DNA from: CAZJDV01 sp964544865 | Lineage (GTDB): Bacteria; Chloroflexota; Dehalococcoidia; Lucifugimonadales; CAJWER01 | NCBI GenBank assembly: GCA_964544865.1 | Contig: CAZJDV010000078.1 | Location: 1 to 12,501, forward strand | Direction: 5' to 3' | DNA length: 12,501 bases | Notes under the pieces: generated by a model | What the model saw: only the letters and a program-made list of their open reading frames with translations | The model's database searches: none | Told to the model about the DNA's origin: nothing | Part shown: piece by piece, positions 1 to 7,529 of the stretch | Position numbering within the stretch: the first letter of the stretch is position 1 | How the letters are laid out: each line of letters opens with the position of its first letter | Position numbers and translations under genes: made by a program

Positions 1-5
1 CTACC

Positions 6-2609
6 ATGACCACCCCCGCGCGAAGGCAGTACCTGCGCATCAAGAAGGAGCACCCAGGCGAGATCCTGATGTTCCGCATGGGTGACTTCTACGAGACCTT
101 CGACGAAGACGCCCGCACGCTCGCCCTGGAGCTGGAGATCGCCCTGACCTCGAGGGAGATGGGAAAGGGCCAGCGCATCCCCCTCGCCGGCATCCCGTAC
201 CACGCCCTGGAAAGCTACCTGCCTCGGCTCATCAAGAGGGGCTACAAGGTTGCCATCTGCGAGCAGACCAGCGACCCGGCCACATCGCGGGGTCTCGTAG
301 ACAGGCAAGTCGTGCGGGTCGTTACGCCCGGCACGATCATCGAGGACTCTCTCCTCGACCAGAATGCCAACAACTACCTGGCCGCGGTGGTCGTGGCCGC
401 CGAGCAGTCGGGACTCGCCTACGTGGACATCACCACCGGCGAGTTCGCAACCAGCCAGTTCCCCACCACACACCTGGCCGTCGAACTGGCGCGGCTGATG
501 CCGGCGGAGGTGCTGTCGCCGCGCGACGATGCTGACCCGCCGGTGGAGCAGAGCGCCGTGGTTACCCCTCTGGACGCCGACGCGTTTCATCTGGAGTGGG
601 CCACCGAGGCACTGCTGAAACACTTTGGCGTCGCCTCGCTGGAGGCGTTCGGATGCCACGGCCTGCCCCTGGCGGCGAGGGCCGCGGGCGCAATCATCGT
701 CTACCTGGGCGGCAACCAGAAGCCCGCTCTTGCGCAGCTCACCTCGCTGCACACCTACTCCACCGAGTCGTACATGGTGCTGGACCCGCAGACCAGGCGG
801 AACCTGGAGCTCTTCGAGGGAGGACGCTGGGGGGACCCCGATGCCTCGCTGCTTTCGGTCCTGGACAATACCCGTTCCTCCATGGGCGGGCGTCTTCTGA
901 GACGGTGGCTGGGACAGCCTCTGCTGGACATCCAGGCGCTGCAGCAGCGTCAGGAGGCCGTGGCGTGGGCCCACGAGAGCGCCCTGCGAAGGGGCCGCAT
1001 CACCGCGCTGCTGGAGTCGGTCTCGGACCTGGAGAGGCTGACGGGCCGGGTGCGGGGCAACACGGCCACACCCCGGGACCTTGTCGCCCTGGGCCGCAGC
1101 CTGGAGACAGGGCCGCAGCTACGGGCCATTCTGGAGGAGGACGACGACGAGGCTCGCGTGTCCTGGCTCGCCGGGGGCATCGGGGACAATGACGAGGTTG
1201 TGGCTCTTATACGAAACGCCATCGTGGACGATCCGCCGCCCGCGGTGAGCGACGGGGGCGTGGTCCGGCGGGGGTTCTCGCCGGACCTAGACCTCCTCAG
1301 GGACTCCTCACGAAATGCGCAGGACTACATCGCCGACCTTGAGCGAAAAGAGCGCGAGCGCACCGGCATCAAGTCGTTAAAAGTCGGCTACAACAAGGTC
1401 TTCGGCTACTACATCGAGGTCAGCAAGTCGAACGCCTCCCGCGTGCCGGAAGAGTACATCAGGCGGCAGACGCTGGTCGGGGGTGAGCGCTACATCACCC
1501 CGGAGATGAAGGAGTACGAGTCCCAGGTGTTGAACGCCCAGGAGCGCATCGGCGACCTGGAGTCCACACTATTTCGACAGGTCTGCCAGCAGGTGGGTGG
1601 GGCCGCCGCGGCCATAATGGCCACGGCCGGGGCCATGTCGAAGCTGGACGTATTCTGCTCCCTAGGCGAGGTCGCGGCGCGGAATGGCTACGTCAGGCCG
1701 GAGCTCGGCGGCGACGACGCGCTGGACATCAGGCAAGGGCGGCACCCGGTGGTGGAGCGCACCCTTGCGGCCGGCGCCTTCGTTCCAAACGACGCGCGGC
1801 TGTCCTGCTCCGACGACCAGCTCATTGTGTTGACCGGCCCCAACATGTCCGGCAAATCGACGTTCATACGGCAGGTCGCCATCATCACCCTCATGGCCCA
1901 GATCGGCAGCTACGTGCCGGCCGAGTCCGCCGTTATCGGCGTCGTGGACAGGATATTCACCCGGGTCGGCCTGCAGGACGACCTGGCCGTTGGCCAGTCC
2001 ACGTTCATGGTGGAGATGCTCGAGACGGCGGCAATACTGAACCACGCCACCTCCCGATCGTTGGTGATTCTAGACGAGATCGGCAGGGGCACCAGCACTT
2101 ACGACGGGCTGGCCATCGCGCGGGCGGTGGCCGAGTACATCCACAGCCACCCACGGCTGGGCTGCAAGACCCTCTTCGCCACCCACTATCACGAGCTCAC
2201 CGGGCTGGCCGGGTTTCTGCCAAGAGTGCGGAACTTCAACGTGGCCGTTTCGGAGGACAAGGGCGATGTCGTGTTCCTGCGGCGCATCGTTCCAGGGGGG
2301 GCCGACAAGAGCTACGGCGTGCACGTGGCGAGGCTGGCCGGACTGCCGGGGGCCGTGGTCAACCGGGCATGGGAGGTGCTGGGGGAGCTAGAGCGAGCCG
2401 CGGGCCACGACGGACGTTCGTCCGCGGGGGCCGGCGCTCCCGGAGACTCGCGAGACGGTAAGGCGCCGGCGCCGGCGCAGCTAGCTCTGCTGCAATCTAC
2501 GCCGGCGGCGGTCGAGGGCTTGCTAGCTCTCGACATAGCGTCAATGACGCCGTTGGAGTCCATAAACAAGCTCTACGAGCTCCAAGAGCAAGCGAAGGAC
2601 GGGGGTTAG
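6..2609 (+). CDS. mutS: DNA mismatch repair ATPase MutS
   Basis: This is a full-length MutS of 867 residues, close to the family's usual 850 to 880. It recognises mispaired or slipped bases and signals repair through its ATPase. The mismatch-reading Phe-Tyr-Glu lies in the GDFYETF motif at residues 26-32 (Phe28, Glu30). Connector, lever and clamp regions fill roughly residues 110-560. The ABC-type ATPase follows, with Walker A GPNMSGKST at 611-619, Walker B LVILDEIGRGT around Asp690-Glu691, and the ATHYHEL switch near 730. A low-complexity Gly/Ala/Pro linker (about 800-825) leads to the helical C-terminal dimerisation tail. The ATG at base 6 fits the usual MutS start (TP-x-x-x-QYL), but only five upstream bases are visible, so the ribosome binding site cannot be judged. 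No mutL lies next to it on the right. The stop is TAG. Confidence 0.98.
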   Translation: MTTPARRQYLRIKKEHPGEILMFRMGDFYETFDEDARTLALELEIALTSREMGKGQRIPLAGIPYHALESYLPRLIKRGYKVAICEQTSDPATSRGLVDRQVVRVVTPGTIIEDSLLDQNANNYLAAVVVAAEQSGLAYVDITTGEFATSQFPTTHLAVELARLMPAEVLSPRDDADPPVEQSAVVTPLDADAFHLEWATEALLKHFGVASLEAFGCHGLPLAARAAGAIIVYLGGNQKPALAQLTSLHTYSTESYMVLDPQTRRNLELFEGGRWGDPDASLLSVLDNTRSSMGGRLLRRWLGQPLLDIQALQQRQEAVAWAHESALRRGRITALLESVSDLERLTGRVRGNTATPRDLVALGRSLETGPQLRAILEEDDDEARVSWLAGGIGDNDEVVALIRNAIVDDPPPAVSDGGVVRRGFSPDLDLLRDSSRNAQDYIADLERKERERTGIKSLKVGYNKVFGYYIEVSKSNASRVPEEYIRRQTLVGGERYITPEMKEYESQVLNAQERIGDLESTLFRQVCQQVGGAAAAIMATAGAMSKLDVFCSLGEVAARNGYVRPELGGDDALDIRQGRHPVVERTLAAGAFVPNDARLSCSDDQLIVLTGPNMSGKSTFIRQVAIITLMAQIGSYVPAESAVIGVVDRIFTRVGLQDDLAVGQSTFMVEMLETAAILNHATSRSLVILDEIGRGTSTYDGLAIARAVAEYIHSHPRLGCKTLFATHYHELTGLAGFLPRVRNFNVAVSEDKGDVVFLRRIVPGGADKSYGVHVARLAGLPGAVVNRAWEVLGELERAAGHDGRSSAGAGAPGDSRDGKAPAPAQLALLQSTPAAVEGLLALDIASMTPLESINKLYELQEQAKDGG

Positions 2610-2864
2610 ATCCCCCAGGGGCTGTTCACGGAGTCCCGAACTCCTCGCCGGGAGATTAGGAACCCGCAACCCGTGCGGTTTCGGCGAAACGTGTTGAGAC
2701 CTCACGATTGCTACGCGGGCCGCTTGACTGCCGCGACCTGAACCTTCTCCCGAGACTTGCCGCGAGCCGTCTCCTTTACCTGGCCTCAGGAATAGGATAC
2801 GTGCCCGCAACTGAGGCATATGATGTACCAGCCGTACATGTCTCGCTCGTGGGACGGAGCACCA
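2610..2864. other. Convergent intergenic gap mutS / PHP hydrolase
   Basis: These 255 bases lie between two convergent stop codons. I find no convincing gene here: the open frames lack family features and good ribosome binding sites. Small inverted repeats are present. One at 2678-2690 is GTTTC-GGC-GAAAC. Another at 2823-2839 is ATGTAC-CAGCC-GTACAT. Neither is followed by a T-run on either strand. No tRNA T-loop or other RNA signature was seen. Confidence 0.6.
2823..2839. terminator. Inverted repeat downstream of PHP hydrolase gene
   Basis: A perfect 6-bp inverted repeat, ATGTAC / GTACAT with a five-base CAGCC loop, begins 26 bases past the stop of the leftward hydrolase gene. Its position between convergent genes would suit a transcription terminator. 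The stem is short and AT-containing and no T-tract follows, so this is a weak call. Confidence 0.25.
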
Positions 2865-4304
2865 CTACCTCAGCATGGCCTTGTACACTTGCTGGCCCTC
2901 GCGGAAGAGGTCGGCGACCTCGCGGCGCTGACCGTCATTGTAGTATTTGCCTTTCGTCCGTACCCACTCCAGCGAGCGCTCGATGGAACCGTCGAACCAG
3001 CGGGCCGCCTCCGCCCGTTCAGGGCTATTCACACCGGCCTTGACGTAGACCGGGCTGGTGTGAGCGAACACGGGCTGCGAGAAGCTGTCGCGGGCATCGC
3101 TGGAGAGCCTGGCGGCGATCCATCCGTCCGATGGCACCACTACCTCCGTCTCGAGGCGTCCCTCGGTCGAGTCGCCGGGCATCGATTCCTGAGCGACCAC
3201 TCTGCCGTTGAACAGGACCTCCGCCCAGGTGACGGGATAGTGGGACTTCCAGGTCACCAGCGTGCGCAGGCGGCCGCCGGGACGGGCCTCGACCTCGCCG
3301 CCCGGACCCTCTGCCTGCACCGTCAGCGACAGGGCCGGCCCGTTGGTGATGAACGTGCGCCCCTTCTTGAGGGCGCCGAGCCAGGACTCGTACTCGAATG
3401 GGCCGCCAGTGCTGGCGTAGACGCGGTTCGCGGAGCTGATGAACCAGTCCGACCCCGTGGAGGCCGGCAGCCTGATCCCGGCGTTCAGCATCCGGTAGTA
3501 GATGTCGTACTCGGGGTCCCTCCAGTCCGGGTCGAAGAGATTGAATGCGTCGAGCTTCCCCAGGGCCGCGGCCACGGGCGCCTCCATGCCGCTGCCGTTG
3601 TGGCACCAGATGACGATGCCGCCCTGCCTTCGTGCGTCGTCGCAGGCGTATGAGAGCGGAGGGTAATCCGGATCGAAGGCGTCTACCAGGAGTCCCCTGC
3701 TGACAGGATGGACGACGTTGCGGATATTAAGCAGCATGATATGCCCGTATCCGATGCCATGGGAGGTCACGGCATTGTGCCTGTTCTCCTCGCCGCACTG
3801 GACGTAGTGGTGTGCCGAGGAGAACTCGGTCAACATGCCGGGAGCATACTTGTTGGTGGCGTACTCCAGGTCCCAGCGCTTGAGTATGCTCACCGCCGTC
3901 ATGCGCAGGTCCTCCACGCGCGGGTCGAGCCGGAGCCGCTCATCGGGGCGCTTCTCGTTCTCGTCGTAGTGGATATGGGTGTTGCCGGGGTGCCAACCCT
4001 GGTCGCCGAGCTCCGACCAGCGCTCCATTACGACGTCCACGGCCACGGCGCCACTCGAGGGGACTTCGACGTCGATCCTAGCGGGCGCATACTCGGTGCC
4101 CCGCTCGACGACGACGCGCGCCCATCCGCGTGACACGTCCACGCTGAACGTTCCGTCGGAATAGAAGAACGGTGCGCCCGGTCCCACCTTCAAGATGGCG
4201 TCACGGGGGCTGACAAAGCTCCCCGTCGGCGCGATCACCTGCACCCTGGCCGGCACCTGTTCCTCGGTCTGGCTGTCGATGATCTTGCCCGTGAGTGTCG
4301 CCAT
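2865..4304 (-). CDS. CehA/McbA-type PHP-domain metallohydrolase
   Basis: This 479-residue protein resembles the CehA/McbA family, named after carbaryl (carbamate ester) hydrolases. Members hydrolyse ester or amide bonds with metal ions held in a PHP fold. An N-terminal beta-rich, carboxypeptidase-regulatory-like domain (about 1-95) starts with LTGKIIDSQTEEQVPARVQV. The PHP part carries metal-ligand candidates: GNTHIH (His110, His112), GYGH (His188), VIWCHNGSG (His235) and TGSDW (Asp286). The family's C-terminal signature, ALKKGRTFITNGP near 311-323, precedes a beta-sandwich-like tail. No signal peptide is visible. Two adjacent ATG codons exist (4307 and 4304). The GGAGG at 4314-4310 is only 2 bases from the first but 5 from the second, so I chose 4304. 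The substrate cannot be told from sequence, and the neighbours give no pathway. The gene appears to be a single-gene unit. The stop is TAG. Confidence 0.85.
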   Translation of the reverse strand: MATLTGKIIDSQTEEQVPARVQVIAPTGSFVSPRDAILKVGPGAPFFYSDGTFSVDVSRGWARVVVERGTEYAPARIDVEVPSSGAVAVDVVMERWSELGDQGWHPGNTHIHYDENEKRPDERLRLDPRVEDLRMTAVSILKRWDLEYATNKYAPGMLTEFSSAHHYVQCGEENRHNAVTSHGIGYGHIMLLNIRNVVHPVSRGLLVDAFDPDYPPLSYACDDARRQGGIVIWCHNGSGMEAPVAAALGKLDAFNLFDPDWRDPEYDIYYRMLNAGIRLPASTGSDWFISSANRVYASTGGPFEYESWLGALKKGRTFITNGPALSLTVQAEGPGGEVEARPGGRLRTLVTWKSHYPVTWAEVLFNGRVVAQESMPGDSTEGRLETEVVVPSDGWIAARLSSDARDSFSQPVFAHTSPVYVKAGVNSPERAEAARWFDGSIERSLEWVRTKGKYYNDGQRREVADLFREGQQVYKAMLR

Positions 4305-4430
4305 CATCTCCTCCGCTCATCGCCACGACGCCGGCTGGCCCTGAGTCGGTCTGAACCGAAGTCAAACGCGCACGCTCCATGATCGGCCGGCCCTTAGTGC
4401 AGACCGTCATTGAGCGGTGAGTCTACACCG

Positions 4431-4460
4431 GTTATACCCCACGCCTGCACCTCCGTGCAA
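4431..4460 (-). promoter_or_regulatory. Predicted sigma-70 promoter of the PHP hydrolase gene
   Basis: Reading leftward, TTGCAC (4460-4455) and TATAAC (4436-4431) are separated by 18 bases. Each hexamer matches the consensus well. Transcription would start near 4424 and leave a leader of about 120 bases before the start at 4304. This is a pattern match only. Confidence 0.5.
4446..4459. promoter_or_regulatory. Palindrome over the hydrolase -35 box
   Basis: TGCAC-CTCC-GTGCA is a perfect 5+5 inverted repeat covering five of the six bases of the predicted -35 box. A dimeric repressor bound here would block the promoter. No candidate regulator is encoded next to it except the sigma factor, which would not bind such a site. 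Confidence 0.35.
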
Positions 4461-4512
4461 GTACCTACCGGCCCTGTCGGAAACACTACAGGTTGATTTA
4501 GGTGCGCGCCCT

Positions 4513-4542
4513 GTGACGGCAGATGAGGTCCACCAATAAAGT
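4513..4542 (+). promoter_or_regulatory. Candidate promoter of the sigma factor gene
   Basis: GTGACG (4513-4518) and TAAAGT (4537-4542), each 4 of 6 to consensus, are 18 bases apart. They lie about 70 bases before the ATG at 4615. No sigma-B-type promoter that would indicate autoregulation was found on this strand. The match is weak. Confidence 0.3.
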
Positions 4543-4614
4543 TAGCACCACGGACGGAGACATGAATATCGCCCCTCGGCCCCCAGCAGACAAGGACCCG
4601 GCTCAAGTGACAGC

Positions 4615-5463
4615 ATGGGCGCGGCACGGAGGCAAACTATTCTCATTGTGACCATAGCCGTCGATGATGCTCCGAGTCTGCCTCCAGGTCTCAGGCCGGC
4701 CGCGAAAACCCAGGATCGAGACAAGCTGGTGTCGAGCTACCTGCCGCTGATGCGCAGCATCGCCAATCGTTTTCGCGCGTCGAGGGAACCCCACAAGGAT
4801 CTTGTGCAGATCGGCGTCATAGGTCTGCTGAAAGCCATCGACAAGTTCGACCCGGGACATGGCGCCAGACTCGCTTCGCTGGCCATACCGGAGGTGCTTG
4901 GCGCCATCCTGAACCATCTCCGGGACCACGGCAGCCTGATGAAGGCGCCGCGGGACCTGCGCAGCAACCGGATCGCGTTGGCGAGGGCGACCGATAGGCT
5001 GAACGTCTGCCTGGGGCACGGGCCGACCACGGCGGAGTTGGCGGCTGAATGCGGGCTTTCCGAGGATGACGTAAACGAGAACCTGAAGTTCGCCCTCGCC
5101 GTTGACCCTCACTCCTTGGACGCGACCTTTGAACCCGGAGCTAAGGACGGCGACTCGACCGCCCTTGAGTTCCTAGGAAGCGAGGACCGAGCGTACGAGG
5201 TCTCCCTCGACCACATCACGCTCGAGGCCGCAATCCATGGCCTCCTGCTCCGAGAGAAGACGATCATCGCCCTGAAATTCTACCGGGGGATGACTCAGCG
5301 CAAGATCGCCGAGCGCATCGGCTTCTCGCAGATGCATGTCTCCCGACTGGAGAGACGCGCGCTTTCGAGGCTAAGGGGTCTGATGTGGGACGACCAAACT
5401 CGGACCCGTGCCGATGTCTCTGAGCCAGCGTTTCGCGGGTCTAAGCTGCCTGCCGCTTCGTAA
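4615..5463 (+). CDS. RNA polymerase sigma factor, SigB/SigF/SigG type
   Basis: This is a group 3 (alternative) sigma factor of up to 282 residues, which directs RNA polymerase to a dedicated promoter set. Region 2 spans about 35-108 and includes the core-binding motif DLVQIGVIGLLKAIDKFDP (62-80). Region 3, about 110-185, contains PTTAELAAECGLSEDDV. Region 4, about 205-256, ends in the DNA-reading helix-turn-helix MTQRKIAERIGFSQMHVSRLERRAL. The order and lengths fit the stress/sporulation SigB-SigF-SigG branch. Such factors are normally held by an RsbW/SpoIIAB-type kinase, but neither neighbour looks like one. The start is uncertain. The ATG at 4615 has a poor ribosome binding site. A clear GGAGG at 4628-4632 lies 15 bases before an in-frame GTG at 4648 and 6 bases before an in-frame ATT at 4639. 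Residues before about 30 are not conserved, so any of these would work. The stop is TAA. Confidence 0.92.
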   Translation: MGAARRQTILIVTIAVDDAPSLPPGLRPAAKTQDRDKLVSSYLPLMRSIANRFRASREPHKDLVQIGVIGLLKAIDKFDPGHGARLASLAIPEVLGAILNHLRDHGSLMKAPRDLRSNRIALARATDRLNVCLGHGPTTAELAAECGLSEDDVNENLKFALAVDPHSLDATFEPGAKDGDSTALEFLGSEDRAYEVSLDHITLEAAIHGLLLREKTIIALKFYRGMTQRKIAERIGFSQMHVSRLERRALSRLRGLMWDDQTRTRADVSEPAFRGSKLPAAS

Positions 5464-5625
5464 CGCGGTCCGCAATGGAAGGTTCATGGCGCAGCCCTCC
5501 TGGAGGACCTGGATCGGTGGAGGTCTGCTCATATCCCTCCAGCGGTCGGGCGCCGATTTGAGGGCCACCCGCGATCTCCCGGCAAGGGGGCTGCATCCAC
5601 AACGCCTCCCCTGGTGAGCCTGCCT

Positions 5626-6480
5626 CTAGGGCGAATCATCCTCTTCCGCTAGCAGCTTGTGGAGCGCGCGGAGCGTCTGGCTGTTTTCCTCCAGAGAGAA
5701 GCCGTCCACCATGTACTGTGTCTGCTGGCTCATGCCGTCCACCGCGCCGAGGTCCACGATGCGCTTGACCATCTCCCGCTCCGCCTCGACACTCGGTAGC
5801 AGGTCTCTTCCCTTCCGCCTGGATATCGCCGCCACGAGGCCGTATCCACCCCAGTTGGAGACGCTGCTGATAACCAGCTTCGTCGTCCTGGTCACGCAGG
5901 GCAGTCTGACCAGCGTGGGAACGCTGGGGATGACACTCGCCAGGTTGCCCATGCCCACTTCGTTCCCGCCGTCCCCGATGCCGACCGAGGCCGGGTGCCC
6001 GGTGAACAGGTAGTCAGTCTTCGCGGTGTAGGCCGAGATGTCCTTGCCCAGCATGTTGCGATAGAGTCCTTCATCCGTAAACCCGCAACGCTCGATGGCG
6101 ATGAGAACGCTGGGGTCGACCTCCGCGAGAAGCTGTTCGGCGAACACCCTGCTCGCCCGCTCGTCGGCGATCGGGAACTCGACTGTCCTAGCGTCGCCGG
6201 CCGCGATGGCAGTCATTACCGGCGCCGTGTGCCGGTCCGTGACGTAGACGACCTCGTAGCCGATGGACCGGAGCGCATTTCCGATGACCGCCGCGCCGGG
6301 CGGGCCGTCGGTCTCCGTCGCGCCGGCCGCCAGGATATAGAACCCGGTAACGATCATGGCGGTTCCGGGATTCTCCAGAACTAGCGCCGCCGCCTGGTCG
6401 CAGAAGTCCGCGGGCAGGTGCGGCCTCAACTCGGCGACGCCTCGCTGGTCGCGGTCGAGGATGATATCTTCAATCGACAT
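5626..6480 (-). CDS. DUF4392 protein, D-glutamate cyclase C-terminal-like
   Basis: This 284-residue protein matches the DUF4392 family, which forms the C-terminal half of the mammalian D-glutamate cyclase DGLUCY. That enzyme converts D-glutamate to 5-oxo-D-proline. Visible family motifs include the glycine-rich GFYILAAGATETDGPPGA near residues 46-63, IAIERCGF followed by NMLGKDIS, GIGDGGNEVGMG, and SVSNWGGYGL. No signal peptide or membrane segment is seen. The ATG at 6480 is preceded by GAGGT with a six-base gap, so the start is secure. The gene lies 68 bases downstream of the DUF1445 gene on the same strand and is probably co-transcribed with it. The gene order equals the domain order in DGLUCY. 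The biochemical role here is inferred from the mammalian fusion. The stop is TAG. Confidence 0.85.
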   Translation of the reverse strand: MSIEDIILDRDQRGVAELRPHLPADFCDQAAALVLENPGTAMIVTGFYILAAGATETDGPPGAAVIGNALRSIGYEVVYVTDRHTAPVMTAIAAGDARTVEFPIADERASRVFAEQLLAEVDPSVLIAIERCGFTDEGLYRNMLGKDISAYTAKTDYLFTGHPASVGIGDGGNEVGMGNLASVIPSVPTLVRLPCVTRTTKLVISSVSNWGGYGLVAAISRRKGRDLLPSVEAEREMVKRIVDLGAVDGMSQQTQYMVDGFSLEENSQTLRALHKLLAEEDDSP

Positions 6481-6499
6481 TTCGTGACCTCGCTGACAT

Positions 6500-6524
6500 G
6501 GCCGGCACGGGGAGCTTTCCGGCC
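6500..6524 (-). other. Intercistronic hairpin between DUF1445 and DUF4392 genes
   Basis: GGCCGG (6500-6505) and CCGGCC (6519-6524) form a perfect 6-bp stem around a 13-base loop in the 68-base gap between the two genes. No T-run follows, so it is unlikely to end transcription outright. It could protect or tune the downstream message. It may also be chance in GC-rich DNA. Confidence 0.3.
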
Positions 6525-6548
6525 CTGTCGCTACAGCAAGCTGGCGGC

Positions 6549-7343
6549 CTAGATTACGGCCAGGTCTTCGTCTCGCAAGTCCGTGATGAACATGTGGCCC
6601 GGCGCGTGGGTTATCATCAGCGGCGGCTTGGAGCTCTTGGCAACGATCTGAGGGGTCACGCCACAGGCCCAGAAGACCGGCACGTCCTCTTCGCCTAGCT
6701 CCGCTGGATCACCCAGGTCCGGCGTCGTCACGTCCTCGATCCCTATGGCCGCCGGGTCCCCGATGTGAACAGGCGAGCCATGGACGGACGGGAACCTGGA
6801 CGTGATCTGCACGGCTTTGACGAGCTTGTCCCGAGGGATGGACCTCATCGACACCACCATGGGGCCCGAAAACAGGCCGGCGGGCTCGGTTTGAATTGAC
6901 GTAACGAACATGGCGGTGTTCTTGCCCTGCTCGAAGTGGGGCAGCCTTATACCTCCCTTAATCAGCGCGGACTCGAAGGTGAAGCTGCATCCCAGCAGGA
7001 AGGCCACCATGTCGTCACGCCAGACGTGGGAGATATTCGTGGGCTCCTCCACGAGCTCGCCGTGCTCGAACACGCGATAGCCGGGCAGGTCCATCCTCAG
7101 ATCGGCGTCGGGCGCCATACGGCGGGGCTCCGTCGAGCCGGCCTCCACGACCTCGAGGAGCGGACAGGGTTTGGGGTTCCGCTGGCAAAACAGCAGGAAA
7201 TCGAACGCCTGCTCCATGGGAAGGACAACGAGGTTGGCCTGGACGTGACCCGGCGCCATTCCGCTCGTGAGGCCGTGCAGGTCCCCGGTCCGCATGAGGG
7301 CCCTCAGCTCTTTCGGGACATCAGAAACGCCTGTAGTTGGCAA
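6549..7343 (-). CDS. DUF1445 family protein, putative hydro-lyase / D-glutamate cyclase N-terminal-like
   Basis: This 264-residue protein belongs to the DUF1445 (UPF0317, 'putative hydro-lyase') family, which forms the N-terminal half of mammalian DGLUCY. Family motifs in order are GLTSGMAPGHVQANLVVLP near the start, FCQRNPKPCPLLEV, WRDDMVAFLLGCSFTFE, RFPSVHGSPVHIGDP, VFWACGVTPQ and ITHAPGHMFITDL at the end. I place the start at TTG 7343, not the upstream ATG at 7379. A GAGGAG at 7355-7350 sits six bases before the TTG, the shorter protein fits the family, and the ATG has no ribosome binding site and would lie only about 14 bases from the predicted transcription start. It is the first gene of a two-gene unit with the DUF4392 gene. 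No direct catalysis evidence is visible. The stop is TAG. Confidence 0.88.
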   Translation of the reverse strand: MPTTGVSDVPKELRALMRTGDLHGLTSGMAPGHVQANLVVLPMEQAFDFLLFCQRNPKPCPLLEVVEAGSTEPRRMAPDADLRMDLPGYRVFEHGELVEEPTNISHVWRDDMVAFLLGCSFTFESALIKGGIRLPHFEQGKNTAMFVTSIQTEPAGLFSGPMVVSMRSIPRDKLVKAVQITSRFPSVHGSPVHIGDPAAIGIEDVTTPDLGDPAELGEEDVPVFWACGVTPQIVAKSSKPPLMITHAPGHMFITDLRDEDLAVI

Positions 7344-7349
7344 CTCGCT

Positions 7350-7355
7350 CTCCTC
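7350..7355 (-). promoter_or_regulatory. Ribosome binding site that sets the TTG start of the DUF1445 gene
   Basis: GAGGAG on the leftward strand is followed by six bases and then TTG at 7343. This is the best ribosome binding site near the gene's 5' end and argues against the ATG at 7379. Confidence 0.7.
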
Positions 7356-7399
7356 GGTCGTCGGGCGGGTTCCGCCCATGTGTACCCGCGGCCATGCCT

Positions 7400-7428
7400 A
7401 CAGTATTACGGCCATGACAGTCCGTCAA
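7400..7428 (-). promoter_or_regulatory. Sigma-70 promoter of the DUF1445-DUF4392 operon
   Basis: Reading leftward, TTGACG (7428-7423), a 17-base spacer and TACTGT (7405-7400). The -35 box is 5 of 6 to consensus and the -10 has the key T, A and final T. The expected transcription start near 7393 gives a leader of about 50 bases to the TTG start. Confidence 0.6.
7415..7427. repeat. Operator-like near-palindrome, copy 1
   Basis: TGACAGTCCGTCA is an imperfect palindrome (TGAC...GTCA arms). It overlaps the -35 box of the leftward promoter. Its first 12 bases recur exactly at 7646-7657, over the -35 box of the rightward promoter. A shared regulator is one explanation. Confidence 0.4.
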
Positions 7429-7529
7429 TAGCCCTCGCACGTCCGGCCAGGGCCTTTCGAGGTCGGAATGATACGCCTCACCTTTCCGCCATGGACGGGT
7501 GAATGGGCAAACGCGACCGCGCCCTTCTT

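Larger units (their letters stand above)
4305..4614. other. Divergent intergenic region, hydrolase / sigma factor
   Basis: This 310-base stretch holds no recognisable gene. It contains a plausible leftward promoter for the hydrolase gene, overlapped by a palindrome at 4446-4459, and a weaker rightward promoter candidate for the sigma factor near 4513-4542. I saw no riboswitch or RNA gene in it. Confidence 0.6.

Noticed and set aside
596..1192. Long open frames in other phases within mutS and the other large genes
   Set aside because: High GC content creates long open frames opposite and beside real genes. Their translations are low-complexity Arg/Gly/Pro-rich and match no family.
2610..2864. 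tRNA or small RNA gene in the gap after mutS
   Set aside because: No T-loop motif, acceptor pairing or other RNA signature could be found; only short isolated inverted repeats.
4434..4439. GGGTAT on the minus strand as a sigma-B-type -10 box before the hydrolase gene
   Set aside because: No GTTT-like -35 element lies 13 to 15 bases upstream; the overlapping TTGCAC / TATAAC pair explains the site better.
5487..5617. Small rightward open frame of about 43 codons after the sigma factor gene
   Set aside because: The ribosome binding site is too close to the ATG, the translation shows no domain or hydrophobic segment, and it overlaps no conserved context. Treated as chance.
4469..6526. 12-mer CCGGCCCTGTCG present near 4469 and near 6519
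   Set aside because: In 12.5 kb of GC-rich sequence, several GC-rich 12-mers are expected to repeat by chance, and the two sites share no positional relation to genes.
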